NCBI GenBank assembly: GCA_030700225.1
Contig: JAUYJT010000065.1
Location: 1 to 60,291, forward strand
DNA from: Candidatus Nanopelagicales bacterium
GTDB lineage: Bacteria > Actinomycetota > Actinomycetes > S36-B12 > GCA-2699445
DNA: 60,291 bases
Direction of reading: 5' to 3'
Shown: in pieces, positions 18,082-26,590 of the stretch
How the letters are laid out: the number at the start of each line of letters is the position of its first letter
Position numbering within the stretch: the stretch's first letter is position 1
The notes under the pieces: model-generated
Told to the model about the DNA's origin: nothing
Database searches by the model: none
What the model saw: only the letters and a program-made list of their open reading frames with translations
Translations under genes and position numbers: made by a program

Positions 18082-19068
18082 TCAGGTGCTCAGTCGTTCG
18101 GCGAGTTCGGTCGCCCAGTACGTGAGAACAGCCGACGCGCCAGCACGTTGGATCCCCAAGACCGTCTCGTGCATCAATGCGTCCCGGTCCAACCAGCCGT
18201 TCGCGGCAGCCGCTTCGATGGCCGCGTATTCTCCCGAGACCTGATACGCCCACACCGGCAGGTCGGCGCTCGCCGTGACGTCCGCCAGCACATCCAGGTA
18301 ACCGAGAGCGGGCTTGACCATCAGGATGTCGGCTCCTTCGGCCGCGTCAAGCCACGCCTCGCGCATTGCCTCGCGCCGGTTGGCCGGGTCCATCTGGTAA
18401 GTGCGACGATCTCCGCTGAGCTGCGAAGACACGGCCTCACGGAAGGGGCCGTACCAAGCCGAGGCGTACTTGGCGGTGTAGGCCAAGATCGCGACGTCCG
18501 GCCTACCCGCCCCGTCGAGCGCCGCGCGCACTGCGGCGACCTGGCCATCCATCATGCCGCTAAGACCCAGCACTTCAGCCCCGGCCAAGGCTTGCGCGGC
18601 CGCGATGTCGGCGTACCTGCGCAGCGTCGCGTCATTGCCGACCGAACCGTCCGCGGAAAGCACTCCGCAGTGACCGTGATCTGTGAACGCGTCCAGGCAC
18701 GTATCCGCCATGACGACCAGATCATCGCCGGCAGCGTCGACGGCCACCCCGATCGCGCGATTCAGGATTCCGTCCGGGTCGTCCGCGCCAGAGCCCCGTG
18801 GATCCAGGTGCGCCGGAACTCCGAAAAGCATCACGCCGCCGACACCGGCATCGGCGGCCCGCCGCACGGCTGCGGCCCCGGACTCAAGGGTGTGCCTTAC
18901 GACTCCAGGCATGCTCGGAATGGGGTCAGGCTGCTCGATACTCTCGGCCACGAATAGTGGCTGCACCAGCGAAGCCGGGCTAACGCGCACCTCAGCCATC
19001 AGTCGGCGTACGGCAGGGGTTGAGCGCAGTCTGCGAGGGCGGTCGCTCGACTCTGGTTGGACGTACAT
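18082..19068 (-). CDS. hemB: Delta-aminolevulinic acid dehydratase
   Basis: Porphobilinogen synthase, about 329 residues. It begins [17 protein letters not shown] and carries the active-site Lys motifs [16 protein letters not shown] and [10 protein letters not shown]. The metal-loop region reads [15 protein letters not shown], with two Cys and a His-rich stretch. The ATG at 19068, seven bases past the hemD stop, is preferred to an in-frame codon at 19170 that would lie inside hemD and add a non-conserved Arg-rich segment. Confidence 0.95.
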   Translation of the reverse strand: MYVQPESSDRPRRLRSTPAVRRLMAEVRVSPASLVQPLFVAESIEQPDPIPSMPGVVRHTLESGAAAVRRAADAGVGGVMLFGVPAHLDPRGSGADDPDGILNRAIGVAVDAAGDDLVVMADTCLDAFTDHGHCGVLSADGSVGNDATLRRYADIAAAQALAGAEVLGLSGMMDGQVAAVRAALDGAGRPDVAILAYTAKYASAWYGPFREAVSSQLSGDRRTYQMDPANRREAMREAWLDAAEGADILMVKPALGYLDVLADVTASADLPVWAYQVSGEYAAIEAAAANGWLDRDALMHETVLGIQRAGASAVLTYWATELAERLST

Positions 19069-19075
19069 CTGCCGG

Positions 19076-20674
19076 CTAGGTCGCCTTGCGCCGGGCTGCG
19101 GCGCGTCGGCGGCTGGGTCTCCAGGACATCTCCCCGACCTCCGCGGCAGCCAGGCGCAAGGCGTCACCATGCTCCGCGAGGTTGCACACCAGCTGGCTCA
19201 CGCTGGGGGAATCCGCCAAGACATCCACGGTCAGACCGTGCTCTTCGGCAGCGCGGGCTGTCTGGGGGCCAATGCACGCGATGACTGTGCTCGCGCGCGG
19301 TTTACCCGCTATCCCTATCAGGTTCCGCACCGTTGAAGATGACGTGAACAGGACAGCGTCGAAACCACCGGTCTTGATCGCCTCGCGGATGGGAGCGGGA
19401 GGCGGCGAGGCCCGCACAGTCCTATAGGCCGTCACATCATCGACTTCCCAGCCGAGTTCGTTCAATCCCGCGACGAGGGTCTCAGTGGCGATGTCCGCGC
19501 GGGGCAGGAACACACGGTTGATCGGATCCATCACGTCGTCGTACTCCGGCCATTCCTCCAGCAGGCCAAGGCTTGATTGCTCACCGCTGGGCGTCAAGTC
19601 CGGGGTCACGCCGAAAGCGCGCAGAGCGGCGGCGGTCTGCGCGCCAATGGCCGCGACCTTCAGTCCGGCGAACGAACGCGCGTCCAATCCATATGCGGTG
19701 AACCTCTCGCACACGGCACGCACAGCATTGGTGGACGTGAACCCGACCCACTCGTAGCGCCCGGTCACCAGTCCTTGGATCGCGCGTTCCATCTGCTGCG
19801 GAGTACGCGGAGGCTCGACCGAGATCGTGGGGACCTCGACCGGCACTGCTCCGTACTGCCTCAGCTGTTCAGACAAAGAAGCGGCCTGCTCCTTTGTCCT
19901 CGGCACCAGGACCCTCCAGCCGAACAGGGGCTTGGTCTCGAACCACGACATGACCGCGCGCTGTTCCACTACTTCGCCGACGACGACGAGTCCCGGCCCT
20001 GACTGCTTGGCGTTCTTCACCGCCGCGGCCACATCAGCCAGCGTGGACACCACCGTGCGCTGATCCACACTCGTGCCAGAACGAGTGATAGCGACCGGCG
20101 TTCCAGCATCCCGGCCCGCCGCGATGAGCGAATCCGCGATCGCCACAACGTTGTCGGCGCCGTTATGGATAACCAGGGTCACACGTTGGCGCGCGAGGAG
20201 ATTCCAGTCCAGGTCAGTGTCATTGGCGTCAACGATCGCGACCTCCCGCGCGCGGCCACCTGTCAAGCCGAAGCCAGCGTATGCGGGGATCCCATTGACC
20301 GGACTGACGCCGGGCACAATCTCGAACGGGACGTGTGCCTTGGTCAACGCCTGGACTTCGATCGCCAGCGAACCGTCGAGGACTGGGTCACCGGACAGGA
20401 GCCGGGCCACCACGCGGGACTGAGTAGCCAGCGCGGCCACGAGCTTGGCGCGTGCCTGATGGTCGAGCGGCACTGCGTCCTCGTCGACCGGGACCACTAC
20501 CTCCGCCCCCTCGGCGACCTGGGACCGCGCCAGGGCGGCTACGTCAGGATCGGCCACGATCACGTCGGCCGCAGCCAGCAAGGCGGCCGCCCGAACCGTC
20601 AGGAGGTCGGGATCTCCCGGCCCAGCGGCAATGAGCGACACGCAGGTGGCGGACTTCTTCTTCGCGCTTCTCAA
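19076..20674 (-). CDS. hemD: Fused uroporphyrinogen-III methyltransferase-like / uroporphyrinogen-III synthase
   Basis: 532-residue two-domain protein common in actinobacteria. Residues about 10-245 resemble the SAM-dependent uroporphyrinogen-III C-methyltransferase fold (AAGPGDPDLLTVRA, FEIVPGVSPVNGIPAYAG), and residues about 250-510 are uroporphyrinogen-III synthase (WRVLVPRTKEQAASLS, VGFTSTNAVRAVCE, VLFTSSSTVRNL, CIGPQTARAAEEHGL). In the first domain the usual Gly-Gly-Asp-Pro loop reads LLSGDPVLDGS, so methyltransferase activity is uncertain. The ATG overlaps the hemC stop (ATGA). The basic tail after residue 510 is unusual. Confidence 0.92.
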   Translation of the reverse strand: MRSAKKKSATCVSLIAAGPGDPDLLTVRAAALLAAADVIVADPDVAALARSQVAEGAEVVVPVDEDAVPLDHQARAKLVAALATQSRVVARLLSGDPVLDGSLAIEVQALTKAHVPFEIVPGVSPVNGIPAYAGFGLTGGRAREVAIVDANDTDLDWNLLARQRVTLVIHNGADNVVAIADSLIAAGRDAGTPVAITRSGTSVDQRTVVSTLADVAAAVKNAKQSGPGLVVVGEVVEQRAVMSWFETKPLFGWRVLVPRTKEQAASLSEQLRQYGAVPVEVPTISVEPPRTPQQMERAIQGLVTGRYEWVGFTSTNAVRAVCERFTAYGLDARSFAGLKVAAIGAQTAAALRAFGVTPDLTPSGEQSSLGLLEEWPEYDDVMDPINRVFLPRADIATETLVAGLNELGWEVDDVTAYRTVRASPPPAPIREAIKTGGFDAVLFTSSSTVRNLIGIAGKPRASTVIACIGPQTARAAEEHGLTVDVLADSPSVSQLVCNLAEHGDALRLAAAEVGEMSWRPSRRRAAARRKAT

Positions 20675-21582
20675 CGGACACTCTCCCCTAGATAACGGCC
20701 GGCCCCGACTGCGAGGAGTTCGCCGGCCACTCGATGACCGAGCGAAACAGCCTCACTGACAGGTCCGGCAGCGGACACACGGACAGGATCAGCGCCCTCG
20801 GGATCGAGGACGGCGGCAGTCAAGTTCAGTTCGTTGCCAAGCGCTCGCCCAAGGGCTCCGACCGGGGCGGCACACCCGACGCGAAGCGCGACCAGCACAG
20901 CTCGCTCGGCGTCGACCTCGGCGTGGGTCGGAGCGTGATCGAGCTGGGCGACTGCCAGCGCGAGTCCAGCGTCGGCGCGCGCCCTAACCTCAACGGCCAG
21001 GGCGCCCTGTGCAGGTGCCGGAAGCATCATGTCGGGTTCAAGGATCTCGGCGATGCGTTCCGACAACCCGAGCCTGTGCAGACCCGCGGCAGCCAGGACG
21101 ACCGCGTCGAACTCACCGGAATCGAGCTTGGCGAGCCTGGTTCCCACGTTGCCCCTCACAGGCACGGTCCGCAGATCTGGACGCAGGGTCCGGATGGCCG
21201 CCGCGCGGCGCGGTGACCCGGTCGCGATCGTCGCCCCCGCTGGTAGCTCCGCCAAAGGGACACCGCCGCGCGTGCAGACCGCGTCCCGCGCGTCAGCGCG
21301 TGCCGGGACAGCGGCCAGGTCAAGCCCCGCCGCGGGTGCCGTGGGGAGGTCCTTCAGAGAATGAACCGCCAGGTCCGCTGAACCGTCCAGGATCGCCGCA
21401 CGAACGTCACTGACGAAAACCCCTGATCCGCCTATCTCATGCAACGCTTCCGTGGACTGATCGCCCTTGGTCACTACTTGGAGTAGCTCGATGCCGATGC
21501 CCGACTGTCGGAGCTGATTAGCGACGAAGCGGGCTTGCGCGAGCGCCAAGTCGGAGGAGCGAGTCGCAAGTTTGTAGGTCAC
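20671..21582 (-). CDS. hemC: Porphobilinogen deaminase (hydroxymethylbilane synthase)
   Basis: 303 residues. Motifs: ATRSSDLALAQARFVANQL, VTKGDQ, AVHSLKDLP with the catalytic Asp region, TGSPRRAAAIRTLRPDL with substrate-binding Arg residues, VRGNVGTRLAKL and VGCAAPVGALG containing the Cys that carries the dipyrromethane cofactor. Start and stop overlap hemA and hemD by four bases, showing translational coupling. Confidence 0.96.
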   Translation of the reverse strand: MTYKLATRSSDLALAQARFVANQLRQSGIGIELLQVVTKGDQSTEALHEIGGSGVFVSDVRAAILDGSADLAVHSLKDLPTAPAAGLDLAAVPARADARDAVCTRGGVPLAELPAGATIATGSPRRAAAIRTLRPDLRTVPVRGNVGTRLAKLDSGEFDAVVLAAAGLHRLGLSERIAEILEPDMMLPAPAQGALAVEVRARADAGLALAVAQLDHAPTHAEVDAERAVLVALRVGCAAPVGALGRALGNELNLTAAVLDPEGADPVRVSAAGPVSEAVSLGHRVAGELLAVGAGRYLGESVR

Positions 21583-22997
21583 TGGACTACCTCCCTGAGG
21601 CGCTCGGCCTCGCGGAGGTCGGCAACATCGGCATCAGACGTACCCGGCACCAGAGCGACCTGATCGACGGCGAGGTTGAAGAGGGAATTCAGCGCTTGGG
21701 CGTACTGGGCGCTGTCGCGATCAGTCGCCAGCTCCTTGAGCCGAACCGTCGGGGTGTGCAACAAGGTGTTGAACGCGCGCCGGAATCCGAGCTCGATTTC
21801 CTCCCATTGGTCCTGCGTGATCTCGGGCAACCGCCCCCGGACCCGCAGCAGTTCTTCATCGACGACCGCTGATCCCCAAGCCCTAAGACCGAGCATGACC
21901 GGCTCGAATTTCCGGGCGGCGCGCGTAGCCACGAATTCTGTCAGTTCCTCTGCCACAACGCGCCTGGCGGCCGTCGCGCCATCTGACTCCGCCCCATCGG
22001 CGACTGCCAAACCGACGTCAGACAGGTCCAATCGGACGACTCCGGGCAAGTCCGCGATACCGATCTCGGAGTCGTGCGGCATCGCCATGTCGAGCACTAC
22101 CAGGGGTCGGCCGCCTCTGCCGATCAGCGTCGGCCGGACGATGTCGGTCGTCAACACGACGCCGGTCGCGCCAGTGCAGCACACGACCAGGTCCGCGTCG
22201 GTGATCAGTTCTGGAAGCTCACTCAGTCCGGCCACATCTGAGCCACGACCCAAGCCTCGACCCTGTTCCACTGGAGGGGACCCCTCCCCCACGAAGTGGG
22301 GGGACCCCTCCCCCACCTCGTGGGGGGACCCCCCAGGTCGTGGGGAACGGTTAGCCACTGTCACTTCGCCGACGCCCAACCGCGAAAGGTGAGCCAGCGT
22401 CAGCGACCCCAACGCTCCGGCTCCGATGACAACGACAGCTGCCCCGCCGGGTTGGGCACCGCCCAGTCCGGCCAGCCGCTCGAAGGCCTGCGCCAAACCA
22501 ACTGACACGATCGACGCCCCGGCGCCGTCGATCGGGGTAGCCGACCTAACGAGCTTGCCAACCCTGAGGGCCGCTTGTCCGACTTCGTTCAGTTCCCGGC
22601 CCGCGGTGCCTGAGTCCTGCGCTGCCACGACCGCCGCGCGCACCTGCCCCATGATCTGCTGCTCGCCGACCACCATCGAGTCAAGACCGGCTGCTAGTTC
22701 GAACATGTGCTGGATAGTCCGCTCGTGATAGCGGACGTAGCAGTGCGGCATCAGTTCCTCCACCGCCATACCCGCCCCCTTGGCCAACAGGGCAGAGATA
22801 TCGTTCACTGCCGCGTGGAACCTGTCCGCTTCGGCGTACACCTCAAGCCGGTTGCACGTCGACACGACCATTGACTCAGCGATGTGTTCACTGGCTAGGG
22901 CTTCCGACGCCAACCGGACCTGGTCCACTCCCGCGAGTTGATCGAGCACAGCGATCGGCGCTGTCTTGTGACTTGCCCCGACCACCAAGAGAGTCAC
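21579..22997 (-). CDS. hemA: Glutamyl-tRNA reductase with in-frame palindromic insertion
   Basis: First committed enzyme of C5 heme synthesis. About 472 residues. Motifs: LLVVGASHKTAPIAVLDQL, VVSTCNRLEVYAE with the catalytic Cys, MVVGEQQIMGQVR, and the NADPH site VVVIGAGALGSLTLAHLSRLGVGEVTVANRSP. Just after NRSP the frame runs through a G/C palindromic block (residues about 217-246, including SPHEVGEGSPHFVGEG) before normal sequence resumes at ELPELITDADLVVCCTGA. The GTG at 22997 is chosen because GGGAGGTGA lies five bases upstream; an in-frame GTG at 23024 has no such site. Confidence 0.93.
   Translation of the reverse strand: MTLLVVGASHKTAPIAVLDQLAGVDQVRLASEALASEHIAESMVVSTCNRLEVYAEADRFHAAVNDISALLAKGAGMAVEELMPHCYVRYHERTIQHMFELAAGLDSMVVGEQQIMGQVRAAVVAAQDSGTAGRELNEVGQAALRVGKLVRSATPIDGAGASIVSVGLAQAFERLAGLGGAQPGGAAVVVIGAGALGSLTLAHLSRLGVGEVTVANRSPRPGGSPHEVGEGSPHFVGEGSPPVEQGRGLGRGSDVAGLSELPELITDADLVVCCTGATGVVLTTDIVRPTLIGRGGRPLVVLDMAMPHDSEIGIADLPGVVRLDLSDVGLAVADGAESDGATAARRVVAEELTEFVATRAARKFEPVMLGLRAWGSAVVDEELLRVRGRLPEITQDQWEEIELGFRRAFNTLLHTPTVRLKELATDRDSAQYAQALNSLFNLAVDQVALVPGTSDADVADLREAERLREVVQ
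22262..22345. repeat. G/C palindromic repeat block inside hemA
   Basis: Three hairpin units in a row: CCCCACGAAGTGGGG, CCCCACCTCGTGGGG and CCCCCAGGTCGTGGGG, separated by GGACCCCT-type spacers. They match the unit type in menE (8104-8188). In the hemA frame they encode about 28 extra residues at a surface position after the second beta strand of the Rossmann domain, without a frameshift. Confidence 0.85.
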
Positions 22998-23190
22998 CGC
23001 GCCGTCACCTCCCGCCGCAGACACGTCCGCGGCTCAAACTGCGCCTGTCGCGACCGCGAATCGTTCGGCAACCGTGCTCCCCATGAAGCGGCGCGGCGGC
23101 TGCCGCACCGATGCCCGCACCAGGCTGGTTCTACTGGCTCGCCCCTGCGGCAATCCGGGAATATCCCGCCATTGCGCTCGGCGTGCCCTC

Positions 23191-23219
23191 AGAGTACGAA
23201 TCAGCGGCCGAATCCACAA
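23191..23219 (-). promoter_or_regulatory. Candidate promoter of the heme operon
   Basis: On the minus strand: TTGTGG (23214-23219), 17-base spacer, TACTCT (23191-23196). Transcription from here would give a leader of about 185 bases before the hemA GTG. No other sites were recognised in the leader. Confidence 0.4.
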
Positions 23220-23253
23220 AGTCGCGAGGAGTGAGACGCCCGCTATCCGAACA

Positions 23254-23970
23254 CTACGGTTCCACTCGCCTGAGCGTCGCCCCGGTCGTCACTCGTTGCT
23301 TGGTGATCTTCGGCTCGCCCAGGTAGGACAGCGAGGCACCCGTAGACAGTGACACCGCCATCGCACGCTTCACGTTCATCAGCGCTGTAGCTCCTGCCGA
23401 CATGTCCACCGATGCCTCAGTCAGTTCAAGATCTCCCGCCCGGACCGTTGAAGCTTCTGTGACGGCTACCTTCGCCCTCGCCACCGAACCTGTCAGGGTC
23501 GCCGAAGACCCCGCCTTCAGATCCGCCGTGAAGTCCTTGGCCCGCACCGCACCTGAGAATTCAGCACCGGCCGATAGCTTCAGCCGCACGGTCTTCCCGG
23601 ACAGAGCGACCCCCCGGCTCAACCGGATCAACGCCCCGGACGTGCCGGTGACCGACACCAGCGATTCGGCTGTTACGTCGGCGGAAAGCGTGGCTCCGGC
23701 AGGGACCGGGCCGGACGCCGTGCGCAGGGTTAGCACGCCGTCGGCAATCGTCACCTGTACCTGATTCGCCGGGATGCCCGAGGAGCGCACTTGGACCGTG
23801 CTCGAAGTCCCAGGCGAGACTGTCACACGGAATCCGTCTGCTGCCTGGATCGAGTCGAATGATCCCGTCGCGACGACACTTGCGGAAGGCGAAGCTGAAG
23901 GCCGCGCATCATCGCAACCGACCAAGGCGACCGAGCCGACCATCAGACCTGCGGCAACGATCCGGATCAA
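23254..23970 (-). CDS. GIN-domain (DUF2807) lipoprotein
   Basis: 238 residues. A short hydrophobic N-terminus ends in the lipobox ALVGC, followed by a Ser/Pro linker and a repetitive beta-rich region with the pattern of the GIN/DUF2807 auto-transporter-head-like domain (GSFDSIQAADGFRVTVSPG, VTIADGVLTLRT, VSVTGTSGALIRL, LKAGSSATLTGSV, MSAGATALMNV). The TTG at 23970 overlaps the stop of the upstream gene (TTGA); the next ATG would remove the start of the signal sequence. Probably surface anchored; function unknown. Confidence 0.8.
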   Translation of the reverse strand: MIRIVAAGLMVGSVALVGCDDARPSASPSASVVATGSFDSIQAADGFRVTVSPGTSSTVQVRSSGIPANQVQVTIADGVLTLRTASGPVPAGATLSADVTAESLVSVTGTSGALIRLSRGVALSGKTVRLKLSAGAEFSGAVRAKDFTADLKAGSSATLTGSVARAKVAVTEASTVRAGDLELTEASVDMSAGATALMNVKRAMAVSLSTGASLSYLGEPKITKQRVTTGATLRRVEP

Positions 23971-24467
23971 ACCGGCTCGACCTCGACCGCCGTGCCGTAG
24001 GCAGCCACTTCGTTCATCAGATCGGCGATCTCGCCGGAGTCGTAGCGCATGGCTAGCACAGCGTTCGCGCCGAGCCTGGCTGCTTCGGCCTTCAGTCGGT
24101 CAACTGCTTCGGTGCGGCTGTCGTTCAGCAAAGTCGTGTAGCCCTTGGCCTCTCCCCCGAACATCGTCCGGAAGCTGGCGCCGACGTTGGAGAACGCGTT
24201 GCGCGCGCGCACAGTCAGCCCACACACCTCGCCCAGTACGCGCACAACGCGGAATCCGGGAAGGTCGTTCATGGTCGAAACGATGATCGGTGGCCCTGAG
24301 TACTTAGCGGGCCCGGCGCCAACTTCACCGGGGGCCTGCTCACTGATCACTGGCTGAACGTGTTCACTCCAGCGTTCGCCGTCCCAGTAGCGAAGATTCG
24401 CGGGGTTCTGTGGATCGCCGTACCAGCCAGCGGGGGGCAGTGGTGTCATGTCATCGCTCATGGCCAT
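23967..24467 (-). CDS. DUF2510 plus YbjQ-like domain protein
   Basis: 166 residues. The N-terminal PPAGWYGDPQNP...LRYWDGERWSEH is the DUF2510 module common in actinobacteria. Residues about 60-166 match the YbjQ/UPF0145 fold (IIVSTMNDLPGFRVVRVLGEVCGLTVRARN, ARLGANAVLAMRYDSGEI), which forms pentamers in known members. Start at ATG 24467; an ATG two codons later is equally possible. Coupled to the GIN-domain gene and divergent from murT. Confidence 0.82.
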   Translation of the reverse strand: MAMSDDMTPLPPAGWYGDPQNPANLRYWDGERWSEHVQPVISEQAPGEVGAGPAKYSGPPIIVSTMNDLPGFRVVRVLGEVCGLTVRARNAFSNVGASFRTMFGGEAKGYTTLLNDSRTEAVDRLKAEAARLGANAVLAMRYDSGEIADLMNEVAAYGTAVEVEPV

Positions 24468-24560
24468 CAGCGTAGCGACCGGACACAGGTCCGCTCAGGC
24501 CGACTCGGAGAACGGGGCGGCAGAACCTCAGACGGGCACACAGCCGCGTAAAGTCCACCT

Positions 24561-25847
24561 GTGCCCAACTCTCACGCACGCAGCCGCGCGAAGGCTCGGC
24601 CCAGGACCCGGGTCGCCGTCGCCGCCGGCCGGATCGTCTCCGCGGCGTCCAGGGCAGCCGGGCGAGGCGAGGGCATGGTCGTCGGCGGAAAGGTGATCCT
24701 GCGACTCGCGCCATCAGCCGTCACAGACCTTGCTGCCGGGCGCGTCGCGGCCCTGGTTTCCGCGACCAACGGCAAGACGTCGACGACGCGTCTGCTGGCC
24801 AGCGCGCTCGAACAGGCCGGACCTGTGGTTAGTCAAACCACTGGCGCCAACATGCCGACCGGCATAGTCATGGCGTTGGCCAGAGCCCCGAGAACGGCCA
24901 CCGCGATTCTGGAGGTGGATGAGGCGTATCTGCCGGTTACGGTCGCGCAGGCGAAGCCGCGAATCGTCGTGCTGGGAAACCTCACACGGGATCAGCTGGA
25001 CCGGATGAACGAAGTCGCGATGATCGCGCGCAAGTGGCGATCCACGCTGGCCGAGCTTCACGATGTCGTGGTGATCGCCAACGCTGATGATCCGATGGTC
25101 GAGTTCGCCGCCGGCGCCGCAGCCAACGTGATCTGGGTGGGCGCGGGTCAACAGTGGACCGCCGACTCGACCGTGTGTGCCCAATGCGGGTCGCTGCTCA
25201 ACAGGGATGGCCCGCAGTGGTCGTGTCCCGGCTGCGGTCGGTCACGCCCCCACCCGGACTGGCTGCTCGACTATGAGCCTGGAGCAGCGACCGCAACGGG
25301 GCCGGACGGCGTCGCGCTTGACTTGAGTGACTTGCGGCTGCCGGGACGGTTCAACGCGGCCAACGCCACGCTCGCACTCGCGGCGGTGCGGGCGCTCGGG
25401 CTGGATCCGATAGAGGGACTTCGTCGGATGAAGGACGTGGATTCTGTCTCCGGCAGGTTCGCCACGATGCGCGTCGGACAGCTGACGGTCCAGCTACTGC
25501 TGGCGAAGAACCCCGCTGGGTGGTCGGAGCTGCTCGACATAATGCCCCCGGCGCCGACTCCGATCATCGTGACCATCAACTCCAATTCGGCCGACGGTCG
25601 TGATCCGTCGTGGCTTTGGGACGTGCCGTTCGAGAAGCTGCGGGGCCGCACTGTCGTCGCCACCGGATCCCGGCGGCGGGACCTCGCGGTCCGGCTGACA
25701 CACGCCGAGGTGGACTACGTAGTAATCGAAGATCCCTATGCCGTCGGCGCACGGCTTCCCGCTGGGATGGTCGACCTTGAGGCGGTCTGTTGCGCCGCCA
25801 CCTATACCGCCTTCCAGGAACTACGCACGACGGGGGTTCCAGCGTGA
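24561..25847 (+). CDS. murT: Lipid II isoglutaminyl synthase, ligase subunit
   Basis: Mur-ligase-like subunit that amidates the D-Glu of lipid II together with GatD. 428 residues. It has the ATP loop SATNGKTSTTRLLASAL, a four-Cys zinc ribbon (CAQCG...CPGCG, residues about 212-232) inserted in the central domain as in MurT, FNAANATLALAAVRALGLD and a C-terminal DUF1727-type domain (NPAGWSELLD, NSNSADGRDPSWLWDV). GTG at 24561 follows TAAAGT by six bases, a leaderless start. The stop overlaps gatD (GTGA). Confidence 0.94.
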   Translation: MPNSHARSRAKARPRTRVAVAAGRIVSAASRAAGRGEGMVVGGKVILRLAPSAVTDLAAGRVAALVSATNGKTSTTRLLASALEQAGPVVSQTTGANMPTGIVMALARAPRTATAILEVDEAYLPVTVAQAKPRIVVLGNLTRDQLDRMNEVAMIARKWRSTLAELHDVVVIANADDPMVEFAAGAAANVIWVGAGQQWTADSTVCAQCGSLLNRDGPQWSCPGCGRSRPHPDWLLDYEPGAATATGPDGVALDLSDLRLPGRFNAANATLALAAVRALGLDPIEGLRRMKDVDSVSGRFATMRVGQLTVQLLLAKNPAGWSELLDIMPPAPTPIIVTINSNSADGRDPSWLWDVPFEKLRGRTVVATGSRRRDLAVRLTHAEVDYVVIEDPYAVGARLPAGMVDLEAVCCAATYTAFQELRTTGVPA

Positions 25848-26590
25848 GCCCGGATCTGCACGCAGGCGAGTCCGCCGTCAGCATCGTTTCGGTCTACCCG
25901 GTGCTGCTTGGCACGTACGGAGATGGAGGCAACGTCATGACGCTTCGCCACCGGGCGAAGCTGCACGGCGTCGACGTGCGAGTAATGGAGATCCCACCTG
26001 GTTCCCCCGTGCCTCGCGACGCCGATATCTATGTGATGGGCGGAGGCGAGGACACGGCTCAGGTCGCAGCCAGCCAGGCTCTGCGGTCCGACGGAGGACT
26101 GCGCGCCGCCGCCGAGCGCGGAGCCGCTGTGTTGGCCATCTGTGCCGGGTATCAGCTTCTGGGCCGGGCGTTCCCTGATGCTCAAGGCCAGCCGACGCCT
26201 GGGCTCGATCTGATCGACATCGAAACGTCGCGGCTGCCCGCACGCGCCGTCGGCGAGCTAGTCGCCTCGCCTGAGGTGTCGGGTGAGGCACCACTGTTGA
26301 CCGACCGGTTAACCGGCTATGAAAACCACGCCGGTGGCACAACAAGAGGGCCGGGCGTCCGGCCACTTGGACGCCTCCTGGCGGGAGTCGGTAACGGCGA
26401 CGGGACCGAGGGCAGCATCGTCGGCCGGATCATCGGCACGTATCTGCATGGCCCGTGCCTGGTCCGCAATCCCAACATCGCCGACCAGCTGCTCAGCTGG
26501 GCGTCCGGTCGTCGGCTTGAGCCGATCAGCGAGGCCTCGGTCGAGGATCTGCGATCAGAGCGCTTGCGAACGGTCCTGGGCTCCCGTTGA
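25844..26590 (+). CDS. gatD: Lipid II isoglutaminyl synthase, glutamine amidotransferase subunit
   Basis: Class I glutaminase-like subunit that supplies ammonia to MurT. About 248 residues. Motifs: YPVLLGTYGDGGNV, YVMGGGEDTAQ, LAICAGYQLLG with the nucleophilic Cys, GYENHAGGT and GTYLHGPCLVRNP with the catalytic His. GTG at 25844 overlaps the murT stop by four bases. The stop in turn overlaps the next gene (TTGA). Confidence 0.93.
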   Translation: MSPDLHAGESAVSIVSVYPVLLGTYGDGGNVMTLRHRAKLHGVDVRVMEIPPGSPVPRDADIYVMGGGEDTAQVAASQALRSDGGLRAAAERGAAVLAICAGYQLLGRAFPDAQGQPTPGLDLIDIETSRLPARAVGELVASPEVSGEAPLLTDRLTGYENHAGGTTRGPGVRPLGRLLAGVGNGDGTEGSIVGRIIGTYLHGPCLVRNPNIADQLLSWASGRRLEPISEASVEDLRSERLRTVLGSR

